This document shows positions 26,337 to 47,922 of a DNA stretch of 64,000 nucleotides, piece by piece. The position numbers were made by a program, and so were the translations under genes. The stretch comes from Albifimbria verrucaria (lineage: Eukaryota; Ascomycota; Sordariomycetes; Hypocreales; Stachybotryaceae). Positions within the stretch are counted from its first letter, which is position 1, and every line of letters starts with the position of its first letter. The notes beneath the pieces are model-generated. The model did not search any database and was not told the DNA's origin. It worked only from the letters and a program-made list of their open reading frames with translations. The stretch covers positions 1,587,564 through 1,651,563 of the forward strand of contig JAHREC010000016.1 in assembly GCA_020081605.1 (NCBI GenBank). Direction: 5' to 3'.

Positions 26337-29300
26337 ATGAATATCTCTCATCCCATTTCCTCTGAGGTGGAGGGAGTTGAGTTTACCTTTCTCTCTCCGA
26401 AAGAAATTCGAGCCATCTCCGTCAAGCGGATTGAGAACGACAGCACGTTTGACAACCTCCTCAATCCCGTCCCTGGCGGTCTATATGACCCGGCTTTAGG
26501 CTCTTGGGGTGACTCTCCGTACGTCGTCCCCGTCGTAATATTCTATGGCCGTAATTGCTAACCCATCACAGATGCTCAACATGCAATCTCAATCAATCCT
26601 CTTGCCCCGGACATCCCGGTCACATTCAACTTCCGGTGCCAGTTTATCACCCTGTTTTTATGGATCAGGCGTACCGTCTGCTTCGAGCTACATGCGTCTA
26701 TTGTAACGGCTTCCGACTCCTACTAAGGATCTCCACAAGTATATCTGCAAGCTTCGACTATTGCAGCATGGCTTGATAAACCAAGCGCATTTCATCGATG
26801 CGATTGGGGAGAATGACCTGGCTTTGAATGTCCAAGAGGCTCTTGGTTTGGATGCCAGTGAAGCAGAAGAGGAAGGTAACTCGTCGATTGACCGTGTTAT
26901 CCGATTAAGAGACAAATATGTCCAAGAATGTCTTCGTGGAAATAAGCTCAAGAGGGGCGACACCAAACGAGGCAAGCATGAGGGCGCCAGTGAAATGCGT
27001 CGCGAGATCATCAAGGAATTCCTCGCTGAAATTACCAAGAAGAGGCTATGTACCAGCTGCGGCGGTATATCACCATCTTATCGAAAGGATCGGTTTGTCA
27101 AAATTTTTGAGAAGACCCTATCGGATAAGGAGAAGGCCAAAACAGCACAGAAAGGTTTGAAGCAGTCTGATGCTATGCAGAGAGTCTTTCAGACCCAATC
27201 TCAAAGCAAACTCGAGGGCTACACTTCTGACGAAGGTGTCGCCGACGTCGAGTCTCCAACTGTTCACGCCGACTCCGCTGCTCTTGGTGATCAATCTGAC
27301 CAAGATGTTGATATGTCTGATGAGCAGGGAGCTACTCCTGCGGTGGCGCAACGATATATCAGTCCTATGGAGGTGCGAGCGCGCTTGACAGAACTCTTCA
27401 AGAAAGAACAGGACCTTCTTGCTCTGATATACAGTGCCAAACCCGCGACACGAAGCTCGCCCAAAGTGACGCCAGAGATGTTCTTCATGTCGACCATTCT
27501 TGTACCACCCAACCGCTACCGCCCAGAAGCTCGAACTGGTGATTCTCAAATCTCTGAGGCGCAACAAAACTCGCTGTACAAGTCAATCTTGAGAGGCTGC
27601 GGTAGGATAGCTCAGATTCATAGTTCTCTTCGTGAAGGAACTGGAGATGTCAACAGGCTGCATCAGGCCTGGACTGAACTGCAAGAAGCCGTGAACGCGC
27701 TGATCGACAAGAATAAGAACCCTGTGCAGGGGCAGCGGCCAAACGTAACGAGGATGGCATCAAGCAAAAGTTGGAGAAGAAAGAGGGTCTATTTCGGAAG
27801 AACATGATGGGAAAACGTGTCAACTACGCGGCCAGAAGTGTCATTTCCCTGATCCGAACATCGAAACCAACGAAATTGGCGTGCCGCCAGTTTTTGCTAA
27901 AAGTTGACATATCCAGAACCCGTTACCAGTCACAACTTCAGAGATATGCAGCAAGCAGTCATTAATGGCGTGGACAAATGGCCAGGAGCATTCGCCATTG
28001 AGAATGAAAATGGACAGATCGTCAGCTTGCGCAACAAATCCGTCGATGATCGTATATCGCTCGCTAACCAGTTGCTTGCTCCCACAAACAGCAACGCACC
28101 TCGAACGAGGAACAAGAAAGTCCACCGCCACCTCACCAATGGCGATGTAGTTCTCATGAACCGTCAGCCAACCCTTCACAAGCCGTCCATCATGGGTCAT
28201 CGAGTTCGCGTCCTCCTGGTGAAAAAACGATCCGCATGCACTACGCCAACTGCAATACATACAATGCCGATTTCGATGGAGACGAGATGAATATGCATTT
28301 TCCTCAAAATGAGATTGCTCGTGCAGAGGCCTTGCAAATTGCCGACACTGATCACCAATATCTTTCTGGTACTGCCGGAAAGCCTCTCCGAGGTCTTATT
28401 CAGGACCATATCTCAATATCTATCGCTCTGTGCAATCGCGATACACTTTTTGGTCGTGGTGACTACCATCAATTGGTGTACAACGCGTTGCGACCAGAAA
28501 GTGGTCACATTGTTGGCGAGCGCATTGAGCTTGTCGCACCAGCCATCATCAAGCCTGTGCCGCGTTGGACAGGAAAGCAGGTCATCACTACAATTCTCAA
28601 AACATCCAACCACCAAACTGTGGCGGTTTGGATCTACGAGGGAAACCCAACTCAAGGCGGAGCAATGGGGCACCAAGTCTGAAGAAGGACTTGTTCTCAT
28701 TCAGGATGGCGAATTCATTACTGGTATTCTCGACAAATCGCAACTTGGCCCAAGCTCTGGCGGTTTGATCCACGCTGTACATGAAGTTTATGGCCCTGCG
28801 ATAGCTGGTAAATTGCTCAGCAGTCTCGGTCGGCTACTTACTCGATATCTCAACATGCGGGCATTCTCATGCGGCATGGATGATCTTCGACTCACCGAAA
28901 CAGGTGAGCGTTTGCGACGCGAGGAGCTTCAAGCCGCCAACCGGGTCGGTCTCCAAATTGCATCAGAATATGTCTCGCTGGGAAAGGAAACAAATGCTTC
29001 TGATCCGCTGTTGCTTGAGCGTCTCGAAGAGGTGCTGCGTGATGACAACAAGCAGGAAGGCCTAGATCTCTTGACCAATACAAGTACCAAAGATGTTACA
29101 GATGCTGTTCAAAAAGCATGCATTCCCAATGGCCTCGAGAAGCCCTTCCCTAGGAATCAAATGCAAGCCATGACGACATCCGGTGCTAAAGGATCCAGGG
29201 TCAACGCTTCGCTTATCTCCTGTAACTTGGGTCAGCAAGTCTTGGAAGGCAGACGAGTACCCATCATGGTCAGTGGCAAATCATTGCCATGCTTCAAACC

Positions 29301-31455
29301 ATACGAGACACACATCAGAGCCGGAGGGTATATTGTCAATCGATTCTTGACGGGCATTCGACCTCAAGAATACTACTTCCATCACATGGCTGGACGAGAA
29401 GGTCTGATTGATACTGCCGTCAAGACATCTCGCTCGGGTTATCTTCAGCGATGCATCATCAAGGGCATGGAAGGACTTACCGTGTCGTATGACACCAGTG
29501 TTCGTGACGCCGATGGCTCACTAATTCAAGTTCTCTACGGTGAAGATGGCCTGGACGTAACGAAACAGAAGTATCTTACAGATTTCAGTTTTATCCTGCA
29601 AAACGTTACCTCAGAGGCCGCTCAACTTAGATACGATCCCAAGGTCGGCGAACGCCTGGGTGCCAACCGAGAAGCATTCACCAAGTATATGAAGAGCGCC
29701 GTCAAACACGCAAAGGCCAACGACCCCAAGGGCAAAGACCCATTGGCAGGCACTGTCAACCCTGCGACCAACGCATTCGCCACATCGGAAAATTTCTACG
29801 AAGCAATGACGACCTATTTGCGAGAAAACCCGCAGGGCTTAGTGCGGGACAAGGGTGATAAGGTGAAACAATCCTTGTCGAAAGTTTCTTTGAATCGCAA
29901 GAATGCGGAGATGCTTTTCGCCATGAAGTACCTTCAGTCCTTGGTGGAGCCAGGCGAGGCTGTAGGTATTGTCGCCGGTCAATCCGTTGGTGAGCCGTCT
30001 ACACAGATGACCCTCAATACCTTTCACTTGGCTGGACATTCAGCAAAGAACGTCACTCTAGGTATTCCTCGACTTCGTGAGATCCTCATGACTGCCAGCA
30101 AAGACATTTCTACTCCAGCCATGTCCCTGTATCCTGTTCAGGAGCTCTCGTCTCAAGATGCTGATATCTTCGCCAAGTCTATAAGCGTTCTTCCTCTTGG
30201 CTATGTTCTTGATGGTGTTACTGTTGAGGAGAAGGTCGGTCGCGGCACGATGTATGGTCTTGCCAAGGTTTACCAGATCAAGCTCAATTTCTTCCCATCC
30301 GAAGAATACACGTCAACCTATGCAATCAGAGTGGCAGATGTCATGGACACAGTGGAGAAGAAGCTACTTCGAACGGTGCTGGCTCTCGTCAAAAGGAGAT
30401 CAAGAAGCGCACGACACAGTCCACCATGGCCACACCTGACATTGGCGTCAAAGCCGGCACTGTGGAGATGGTGTCTGGTGAGACTGCAGCTACGCGATGG
30501 AGGCCTCGAGGATGGTGATGATGAAGACGGTGATGACGATGCCACGAATGCAAAACAACGATCAAATCGAAATGAGGCTGTCTCATATGGCCCCAATGAT
30601 GACGATGACGACGCGGTCCAGCAAGCCATGGAGCAGGAGACAGCAGCAGAGGAAGACATGGAAGATGAAGGCATTGGCGGTAGCCCTCCACCCGAGAAGC
30701 GATCCAGGTCAGGGAATGGTGCGGAAGTTGACAGTGGAGACGAAGGCATTGATGAGGACGAGACCACTTGGTCTGCCAAGGCTCGTACAGAACGCGTCTT
30801 GGACACTTATGCTGAGGTCACTCGGTTCCAGTGTGATGAGAAGAACGGAGCTTGGTGCACTGTCACGCTTGAGTTTGATGCAATAATTCCTAAGGTCTTG
30901 ATGCTCAACATTGTACAGGATGCTGTCAAGAAGACAGTCATACAGCAAATTGCCGGTGTTGGAACCTGTACCATGGTGGAGGAAAAGGGCAAGCCAGTGA
31001 TTCATACGACTGGTGTAAATCTTCGCGCCATGCAAAAGTATAGCGACTTCATCGACCCCCATCGCATCGCAACAAACGATATCGCTGCCGTCCTCGCTGT
31101 TTACGGTGTTGAGGCATGCCGTAACAATATTGTTCGTGAGTTGGCGGGAGTTTTCGGATCTCACGGCATCAAGGTGGACAATCGCCATCTCAACCTCATT
31201 GCAGACTACATGACTCGCAATGGCGACTTTACTCCTTTTAACCGTATGGGTCTCCGGGGTAACGTTAGTCCATTCACAAAGATGAGCTTCGAGACGACTC
31301 TCGCCTTCCTCAAGGATGCTGTCCTAGATGGTGATTGGGATGACTTGACGACACCAAGCAGTCGTCTTGTTATGGGCAGGTTAGGCAGGGTCGGCACGGG
31401 TGGATTCGATGTACTGACACAGTTACCAACATATCATGTGGATTCTTTGGCGTAG
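26337..31455 (+). CDS. RPA190: RNA polymerase I largest subunit A190 (frame broken)
   Basis: Catalytic subunit of nucleolar RNA polymerase I, which transcribes the 35S rRNA precursor. The N-terminal clamp zinc site CSTC...CPGHPGH is encoded just after the only intron (26519-26571). The active-site magnesium loop [10 protein letters not shown] is at 28263-28292. The trigger-loop block [13 protein letters not shown] and a Pol I-type acidic insertion in the jaw (DDEDGDDD, about 30500-30780) follow. The C-terminal [20 protein letters not shown] assigns it to Pol I; Pol II and Pol III differ here, and there is no heptad CTD. Base losses break the frame near 26727, 27729-27732, 27847-27849, 27899-27902, 28215-28216, 28599-28602, 28643-28645 and 30393-30396, with a further net two-base loss before about 30490. 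Restored length is about 1690 residues, normal for A190. Shares a promoter with PRP3. Confidence 0.95.
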
Positions 31456-34899
<3,444 letters not shown>

Positions 34900-37800
34900 G
34901 CGTGATATCTGTTACATGTCTGTTACGAAATCTGTCTTGTTGTTCGCGCGCACGCGGCGGCGACGCGCTTGGGCACGCGCGTGGTGTTTACGATGACTAC
35001 GGTATCTGGTCTTGCTTTTGGGTGTTCTGTATCATAAGGGAACTGGTTGTTACATTTGGAGTAATTGACTACGCGGCCGCGATGTCGCCGCTGTTCAGCC
35101 ACTGGAGAGCTCATCGTGCCTTCGTGATCGCCACCCACCCCCACCAACACCCGTCACACGCAAACATAGCCTGTATACCCAGTAGACGCTAAACCGTACC
35201 TGCCACGCATTGCCCACGTAGGCTGCTGGGAGCGACCACGGGCAATAATGATGGCGATGATGCGCGCGGGCACTGTAGCCGTTGGTATAGGTTATCTTGA
35301 TCATGTATTGTAACTGGTTCATATCGTCTCAACTGAATCCACCGTGGCAATTGGACCCGGGGGTTGGGGGTTAGCGCCATGATGCAGGAACGCGAACAAG
35401 CACAGGTAGTCTGTATTTATGTAGGGTGGATGTCTTCACAGGTGCCTAGACATCTTATTTTAATGTACCTGCCCTCGATGAAGAGAGTACCATGGCCGTT
35501 GGCTTCTACATCATGAACACTCGCACTCCTCCATATATTACACCGTATGACTGTTTCGTGGTATGCATTTGTGATGCCGCCAGCGTAGGAGTGCTAACAA
35601 ACAGGAAAATGGAACTGCTGGGTAGTTTATTTGTTAGCACAGCTCACATGTTGTTTCCTCGATCGCGTAGAAAGAAAGTAGGAATTATCACCTGATGTCT
35701 CGATAGCGTTGTGTTGAGCAGTAGTCCACTGCATCGGGAGCTTATTGCCTACATGGCAGCATATACTAAGTCCTCAATGCGCATATTTACTGATCATAAC
35801 GTATTACTTTGACTTACATATTCTTGATCAGCCAAACACGGTGCATGAGGATGCAACCTCAAACAAGGAACCCAAGTGCTAAAGACGGCTTACCCCGAAT
35901 ACAAAATAGGTCTCCGCCCCGAAGCCGCGTTAAAGCCGGCATCTGTCACTCGCCACCCTAAGCCCCGATGATATTTGTGACAGTTGGGCTGTTCTAAAAG
36001 GCTGGGGCAGTTGGTGGCATTGCCCGAACGTTGTACGTATTATCATTTATTCCCACAAAGTAAAGAGTCACCCATGCGTCAATGCCTGTGGTTGACGGAC
36101 TCATACGTTGACGAGGCGGAGGTGACAGTTGTTGCATCCGTACAACTCCGCGTAGTCAATGAGGTTGCCGCGCGTCTTTAGTGGCCGCGCGTGCCTGGGG
36201 AAGCAACGAAGTCACAAAACAACACCCAACAAAGAATCAAGACAGCCCAGGACATTTGACGCATGACCCTATATCGACTAGCAGTCCCATGATGTGGAAT
36301 CAGCTCGGGTCCAAGTCAAATGTGTGGACGGATTGATGCGGGAGTTTATCGGACATGCTCCGACTCTTCTCCGAAATCAACCAACAGTGGCTTCATAGGT
36401 ATGTACAGGTACAGTACGTGGCTGGAAATAGAGTAGATCATCGGGCATAGCACGGAGTAAGCTAAATGATTTCCAACATGGAAACGTCGAAATCTGATCC
36501 CTGCACGGGTAATATGGACTGTCAACCAAATATTCGACTTTTTCCTCCCCAACTGCCCTTAGCTTCTTTCCTCCGTTCTGTGCATTGGTACTGCATGAGT
36601 TCGTACATGTGTGGATGCAGCCCAACTCCTAGGTCGTAGCCAAGTTGATCTGGAATCCCTCCGGCCCTAAAACTGCCTCGATCAAGCCTTATGGGTGGCT
36701 GAGTCAATCGTAACCTGACTACGCCATTGGCTGTCCTGCCCCCCACCTAAACTACCCACGAGTCTCGGCTTGACCGAGATGCTGGGTTCGTTTTCGCACT
36801 TCGTGTGCCGACCTTCCTACATGACAACGTATTACAGGGGGAAAGAAGGCAACTGTATAGGTGATTGGAAACCGAGAAATGCTGAAATCTCGTGCAGCCA
36901 AGAGACTGTATCCCGGTTGTACCCCCTTCTCATCCTCTTTCTTCCGAGCCCTGACATGATACGAGTACTCTATGCTTGGCATGGATTGAAAATTTTCTTT
37001 TCACTTTGACAATCATGTGGTACAGACTGTACCTATCCCACATTCACTTACAGATTTTATTGTCTGCTCTCCTTTGCACACTCGGTCTGTCTCCGGTGAA
37101 ATGAACTGGTTATTTAGTTTTCCGCATTCATGCTATTCTCGTTCGGCCAATGCTTTCGTATAGCCTTAAGGTTTCTTGTTGTTATCATATGCTAAGGGAA
37201 TCCGATCTATGTCGATTTCTCCAGATCTCTAGACTGCGGGTGATGGATTGAGCTGTTCGGCCGAAAGACCCGCTTCTATGCAGGGCAGGGCCGCGACCAC
37301 TCTAAGACCTTCATAGACACTGTAGCAGTGCAGCTTCCAGCTTCCATCTTCACGGTAATGCCGGTGTTTACCGACTGCGCTTGTAGAGCCTTTATGCGGA
37401 TAGACTCAGCCGACACAGTCACGACTATAAATTGCCAAAAATCTAGACCCAGCACGGAAATGCAAAGGATGAATCATTCCTGGCGATTCCGGTCTCATGA
37501 CCAACGTTCGAGATTTCAATTCTGACTGTTAGTTCTACAAGGTACATGGAGCTACTGGGGCCTAGAACTAGAACCAAGAATTCGCAGGGAAACAATGTTG
37601 CTTGGTAAATGAGTGATTTGATCTTATGTAATCCACGTGCAGGGAAAGAAAAAAGTTTACCGAACCTCGGAGTTATCAGTTGAACATTGAAGTTATCTTA
37701 GCGACTTGCAGCATCATGTAGCAGTACGAGCGAGGGAAAAAAAGGCCAAAGCCGAGAAAGGCAGCTGACAAATAATGAGTGATACGTTAGGACGGAGTGT

Positions 37801-39056
37801 AAGCGTCCATCCCGAAAGAAAAAAAAAAAAACCAAACAGCGCGAGAATGTGGCAGAAACCCCGTGGAATCTGAGGCTTTGCAGCTAAGGGAGCCGTGGCT
37901 GTGCGCAGTGCTTCCGCTGGCCAGGGGTGGGAGGGAAGGCATTGGAAGGCTGAAAAGGATATGGGTGAATCAGAATGTGATCAGCGCCGCTAGCCTACGT
38001 CACGATGCGTACCCACTCTCGTTCACCCTCCTTCGGCTCGTAGTACCTATGGTACAACCTACCTACCTATACAATGCCTAATGATAAAGTAAAGTACAAT
38101 AACGTAACAAGAGAAATGATGTCGAGGAAAGAAAAGTCGAGGCATGGCACGGAGAGCACGCGCAACAAAGCTTGGATGCCCTCTGCTATGTACATGCCAG
38201 GTACCTAGCTGATAAGAGTCGTCATCGACCGCAATGCACGGAGGATGTGGCAGGCGACGAAGGAGGTTTGTGGGATAGCTCCGAGTACTGGAATACGGAC
38301 ATAGCAAAACCACCATGCATTCTGCAGCAGAGCAGGGCTCCTCACCAGATGTACGTATGTGCTGCTAGATGATTACTCGGCGTCTACCGAGTGCGAGCTT
38401 CTCGACTCCCGAGCGCTCTCCGGCACATGACCGCGTTGAGCGAAGTGCGCGGAAGTCTACCGAAAGAGCGAGGACGTCTGAGGCATTGCAATGGTAAGCT
38501 TGGGCTGCGGCTCCCAAAGTAGCGACACCTGGGATTCGTGAGCGTAACATACGAACCACAGGCACTAGGACGGCGGAGGATATATCGTAGCGGATTAGGT
38601 CATTAGGTCATGGATGGAGCATTGAACGGTCAACATGTTCAACGGCCAGTGATCCTTCTGATCGCATACAGAGGTACGGATTACAGTCAGTACCTAAGGA
38701 GCTTGACGTCCAGTGGAAAAATGTGTCCGGAGTAGAGGTACCTGGGGTATCTTGGTAAGCATTGGTTTGTCACCAGAAGACACTAGCCACAAAGGTACTC
38801 TAATGTACTGTACTTGCCTGACGTCGTACTAAGTTTTTTACGGTACGTAGGGCCCCTCCCCACCGCCCCCTCCATCACACCCCTGCCATGCCCTTCTTTC
38901 TGTAGAGGGTGGGTCCCCGGTTCTTGACAGAGAACTTGGCCCTTAGGACCGGGGGTCTTGCGTCGTCGGGGAATACGTACCTTAACTGACGGAGTTCTTG
39001 TGCCATCGCTAGCGGGACCGCCCCGGTCCAGCCGGTGCTCTCCTCCTGCACCTGGC

Positions 39057-39064
39057 TTATAAAG
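39057..39064 (+). promoter_or_regulatory. TATA-box candidate of the Rpn4-like gene
   Basis: TTATAAAG lies 97 bp upstream of the start codon, ahead of a C/T-rich leader, at a distance normal for fungal promoters. The assignment is by motif and position only. Confidence 0.5.
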
Positions 39065-39082
39065 ACCAAACGCCCTCTTCAG

Positions 39083-39091
39083 TTTGCCACC
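39083..39091 (-). promoter_or_regulatory. PACE-like element (GGTGGCAAA on the minus strand)
   Basis: TTTGCCACC on the plus strand is an exact reverse complement of GGTGGCAAA, the proteasome-associated control element bound by yeast Rpn4. It sits 70 bp before the start codon of the Rpn4-like gene and about 20 bp after the TATA candidate. It could allow autoregulation, but its place between TATA and start is not the usual upstream-activator position. One chance match is not unlikely in a sequence of this length; another lies inside AROM at 47034-47042. Confidence 0.35.
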
Positions 39092-39160
39092 TTCTGCCCA
39101 TTCTGAGAGCCAAACCTTAAACCATTTACTTGTTCCTTTCCCTCCTCTCCCTCTCTCATC

Positions 39161-41066
39161 ATGCTGTCTCTCTCACAACTTCCATACCAATACAACTCCA
39201 AAGACGACTATAACCACTTCCACAGCCGCGAGACCGACAAGACATCTCACGCCTCTCGTGATTTCGTCGCCTTTCCCGACTTCGACCAGTTCTCTTCGCA
39301 GTCTCAGCCGATCTCCGTATTGCCCCAAGATCTGGGCAACGACGCTATGCAGTCTGACGCCTGGGGCAGCCTTGCCCAGTTCACCCCAAAGCTGAGCCGA
39401 TTTAACCACCAGCGCGAGTCCTCTCTCTCTTCTCTGGCGTCCACCACAGGGCCAGCGTCTCCCTTCAACCACAACACCTCAAATCCTCACATCGCCGTAA
39501 CAGACTCGAACAACGACGTTCTCGGCGACATGCACACTCACGACAATACCGGCTCACATGGAAACTCGTATTACCAACTCGCAAAGTCGATGGGCTCTTA
39601 CCCAGGCTACCAGAATCTAGACCAGTCAATGCCGGAACTGGCCTACCCGGTTACGATACCTGGTCCAAACAATAAACCGCGTGCTGATCGAGGCCTTCTG
39701 CCGGCGCCGGATTTCGCCAACAGTTCAAGTCGTTCACATCCTGCGTCAGTGGCGAGTTCCATTGCTGGTGACTCACCGGCAACCCCACTGTCGGTGATGC
39801 TGAGATGGATAGGCGACGGAAGGGTAAGTCTCTTTCTGCAGCGGAGCTACACACCAACGAACTTGACATGCTGACGACACTAATAGGATTTGGTGCCATG
39901 CCAAAGCTAGATCGCACCATGACCGATGTTTACAGCGACGAGCTGTACAGTCCAAATTTTGCCATTACATCTACGTCGCCCCCAGAATCGCACAAACACC
40001 TCGCCTACCAACGATATCTTCCACCAGCGTATTAACGCTGCGAATAGTCACCATTTGAGTGCTGCCCAGTCACCGGCTTCAAGTGCTTCTCGCGGGCGCT
40101 CTCCATTCCGAACAGGGTCCCCTATGGCACCCTCGCCTAGTCACGATTTCGCTGCTGGTCATCATAGTAACATTCCGTTCAACTCTGCGCAAAGAATGCG
40201 TGAGCAGAACAAGGTGCAGCAAGAAGCCCAACTATATCAGCAACAGATGGCGCCGGCCACAGAGCCAGAAACACCCAAGACCATATCTCCCAAGGATGCC
40301 ATTCTTGAATTTACCGAACCGGAGGGAGGAGAGCCTAGCTTTCCGTTATTTCCCAGGACTCAACCAATTTTGAGATGGATCACCTAGCCAAAGCCATGGT
40401 ACCGCAGGCGGATAACCGAATGGCATGCCCACAGCCTGTGGTTAACAGCCAAAATGGCATGAATCACCAGCTCAGCTACCTACCATCTCACATTCCTACA
40501 AGGATTGAGGTACCACAGCAGTATCCATTCATTGCACGCATGCGTCCCAGCCACGATACACCACCACCCAGGCTTAGCTCCGCTGGCTCAAGTTCCATCG
40601 AATCCGGTTCTACAACACCGGTTGGGCGTCAACGACCAGCAGGAACGGCGGCTGACGGCGGCACCTACACTTGCACTTACCATGGGTGCACTCAACGATT
40701 CGAGACCCCGCACTCCTACAGAAGCACAAACGCGAGGGACACCGGCAGACGCAGGGTCTTGGGGCACCCTGCCCTCATGAGATGGTTGGGATGACCTCTG
40801 GCCTATTGAATAGCCAGGCAGGCCCACATCGTTGCGACCGAATCAACCCTGGCACTGGAAAGCCCTGCAATACAGTATTCTCGAGGCCGTACGATCTTAC
40901 CAGGCACGAGGACACCATCCACAATGCCAGAAAGCAAAAGGTTCGCTGCAACCTTTGCACGGAGGAGAAGACTTTCAGCCGGGCGGATGCCCTGACTAGA
41001 CACTACCGGGTCTGCCATCCTGACGTTGAGTTACCAGGGAAACACCGTCGTCGAGGAGGGGTCTGA
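39161..41066 (+). CDS. C2H2 zinc-finger regulator, Rpn4-like (frame broken)
   Basis: Probable nuclear transcription factor resembling the fungal Rpn4 group, which activates proteasome genes. The family assignment comes from recall of the C-terminal fingers, not from a search. The N-terminal 400 or so residues are Ser/Asn/Gln/Pro-rich and acidic in places (DFDQFSSQSQP), as in activation domains. C-terminal zinc ligands occur in CTYHGCTQRFE...H, HRCDRINPGTGKPCNTVF with LTRHEDTIH, and CNLCTEEKTFSRADALTRH. Exon 1 is 39161-39823 and exon 2 is 39887-41066, with a GT-AG intron. Base losses break the frame near 39783-39786, 40013-40014, 40352-40354 and 40706-40709, all at C runs. Restored length is about 615 residues. 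A PACE-like site lies upstream. Confidence 0.78.
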
Positions 41067-42749
41067 AGATCTGGCATTGGCCAAATGTGTCCCTTGCGGA
41101 GACGATACTGATGACGTGCGAGTACTCTCCTGTTGGATGGTTGAATTCAGCGGATGCTTGGCAGCGAGCCACACTCAGCATTCAGAGACCCCGAGCGGGG
41201 CTAGTCCAGTACCCAGAGGCGGATAGTGGGTCCCAAGGGTCCTGCAGGGACTTCGGTCCTAATGCAAGATGACGTCACATTGTCTCATTTTACCTGGACC
41301 TCCTGACATCACATCCTCCACCCGATGATGATGATGCCATGGACAAGTTTAGGAAAGCTTGTCATCACATGGTCATGGCATGTCTTGCATGCCATACCTT
41401 TGACCTCTGACGCACCCACCACCGTCTTTGGGTGGGTTGTCTGCAGCTTTGATCCAGTCGACATGGACAACGAGTGGCTCGATTCCATGATTCTATCTGC
41501 ACACCAACAGATCATACATCAGATCAGACATCATGCATACTCTTCCGTGCCAACAAGCCGCCCGCCTATCATTTTTCTGTCATAGCTCCATGCAATGTAT
41601 GGGTCAATCGATTCAGCTTTTCTCTAGAGCATTCTACCGGCTCCTGTATACCATGCACAGAGGCTTAGGGTGCTTCGGCAACAACGTCACTGGCTTGTCT
41701 TGACTGGTTGGTTATGCCGCATACGTCAATACCTTGTTTAAAATTTCGACACATTGGCTGGACCGGATTCGATGATGTATTAAAATTCTCTAGGCATCAT
41801 CACACACCCAATCCTAATCCCCACTGGTGTACAGTATTGTTTTACTCAGTCACCAGAGCGATGCCCTATGATTCGAGCCTGCATGCGGCTGTGCCAGTTT
41901 AGCTTGCTCGAGGTCAAATTACCCATTCCTCATGTACATCAATTACCTGCATTTTTTCTGTTCCACCACACACCGGCATAGACTTCCTGCCCTGTTGGCT
42001 GTTAATGTGTTGTTTATAATCAATTTCGGGCGTTCCATTATTTCTTTTTATGTCTTATTCTATTTTTCTTTCACTTTTGTTCTGCGACGGTCAAACTTGC
42101 CTGTCATGGCGGCTTATAAAAACTCAGCGGGGTATACGACGAATTTGATCATGAGAGGAATAGATAAAACGCAGCGATTTTGTATTATATCAATAGTTGG
42201 TTGATTCGGTGTTATCGACAGTTACGGATTCATTACTTATTTGTGACATTTTCAAATTTGATCGATCTATACGAGCTAAAAGGAGTCTTCACTTGAAGAG
42301 GCATGTCCTACGAAGGACCGTGATGTATATGTTCATCCTATACTAACGTATTTTGAACAATGCCCGTCATTTTGCACAAGTCGTTAGGTGTTCTGTGAAG
42401 GTAGATAAACCAGCGGCCATTTCATGGTTCCATCGTACAAAAGCGGCACGAAAGATTACCGAGATTTCTTACCTCAATCGAATCTCAAAGAGTAGTGTAC
42501 GACAAGGTAAATATACCGACGCGTTAAAAACAAGGATCAGTCTACTTGTGGGCCAGTATCTGCTATTTGATTTGTCTACAACGTGGTTTTCCGACATTTA
42601 AGAGGTAATTGAGCGACCGAGGGGTGGACACATCTTAGTCTATCCACACCAGGCGGTGCTGAGCCTGCAAAATTGTAAAGAAAATGCATGTAGTAACCAA
42701 CTCTGCTGTGGTAATCCGTCCCATGTCTTGCTTGGAGCTATCCTCGTTA
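41067..42749. other. Convergent intergenic region, Rpn4-like/AROM
   Basis: A 1.7 kb stretch between two convergent stop codons. A GAT trinucleotide run lies near 41325-41336, and 41930-42600 is AT-richer. Open frames are short and without recognisable motifs. Nothing is called. Confidence 0.5.
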
Positions 42750-47487
<4,738 letters not shown>

Positions 47488-47922
47488 TTTTTTGCACTGC
47501 CAGATGGTGCAGTCCCGTTGCATCAACCAGTGGGTTTGGGATGAGATCGATGGTGGCCGTAGTTTTCTATGAGTAACACGTTTGTGGATAACCAAGTTGG
47601 ATATTCCGATACCGGTGTACTAAGTTAGGACATGCACCCTTCCTCGCTCCCTGTACGCTTCCGTACCAATGTTCACTAGATGACTAACTGGTTTGGGTAA
47701 GACAACTAGCAGCTCACTCACGAAGGCGGGGAGCTGCTCTCAGCCACAAGGTCGCGACACCGTACAAGCTGTTTCCGTAACAAACGTTCCACCTACGTAC
47801 TTGAACTATAACTGATTGAGTGCCTCCGGTACATGCCAAGTGGGCGCCTACCTGTGTAGGTCGCTCAGTAGGTAGCCTCCGGACATCTTGCGGTCTTCCA
47901 CCTGCAACCGGCCAATTTCTAT
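47488..47922. other. Short intergenic region, AROM promoter
   Basis: A 435 bp stretch between the AROM start and the 3' end of the GNAT gene on the same strand. It must hold the AROM promoter. I searched for a clear TGACTCA-type Gcn4/CPC1 site, expected for amino acid genes, and saw none with confidence. Confidence 0.45.

Larger units (their letters stand above)
34900..39160. other. 4.3 kb intergenic region upstream of the Rpn4-like gene
   Basis: No gene is supported. The region has short overlapping frames, a G-rich run at about 35356-35370, poly-A tracts near 37820, and many GGTACCT- or GTAC-containing motifs from 38040 to 38850. The last 150 bp hold a TATA box and a PACE-like site, annotated separately. 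The rest is most simply a long upstream region of the regulator. Confidence 0.5.

Noticed and set aside
30318..30806. A 162-codon minus-strand frame rich in Ser
   Set aside because: It is the antisense shadow of the acidic Pol I insertion of RPA190 (Asp/Glu codons read as Ser/Pro-type codons).
35350..35375. G-rich run as a G-quadruplex
   Set aside because: Only two long G tracts are present, too few for a standard intramolecular quadruplex.
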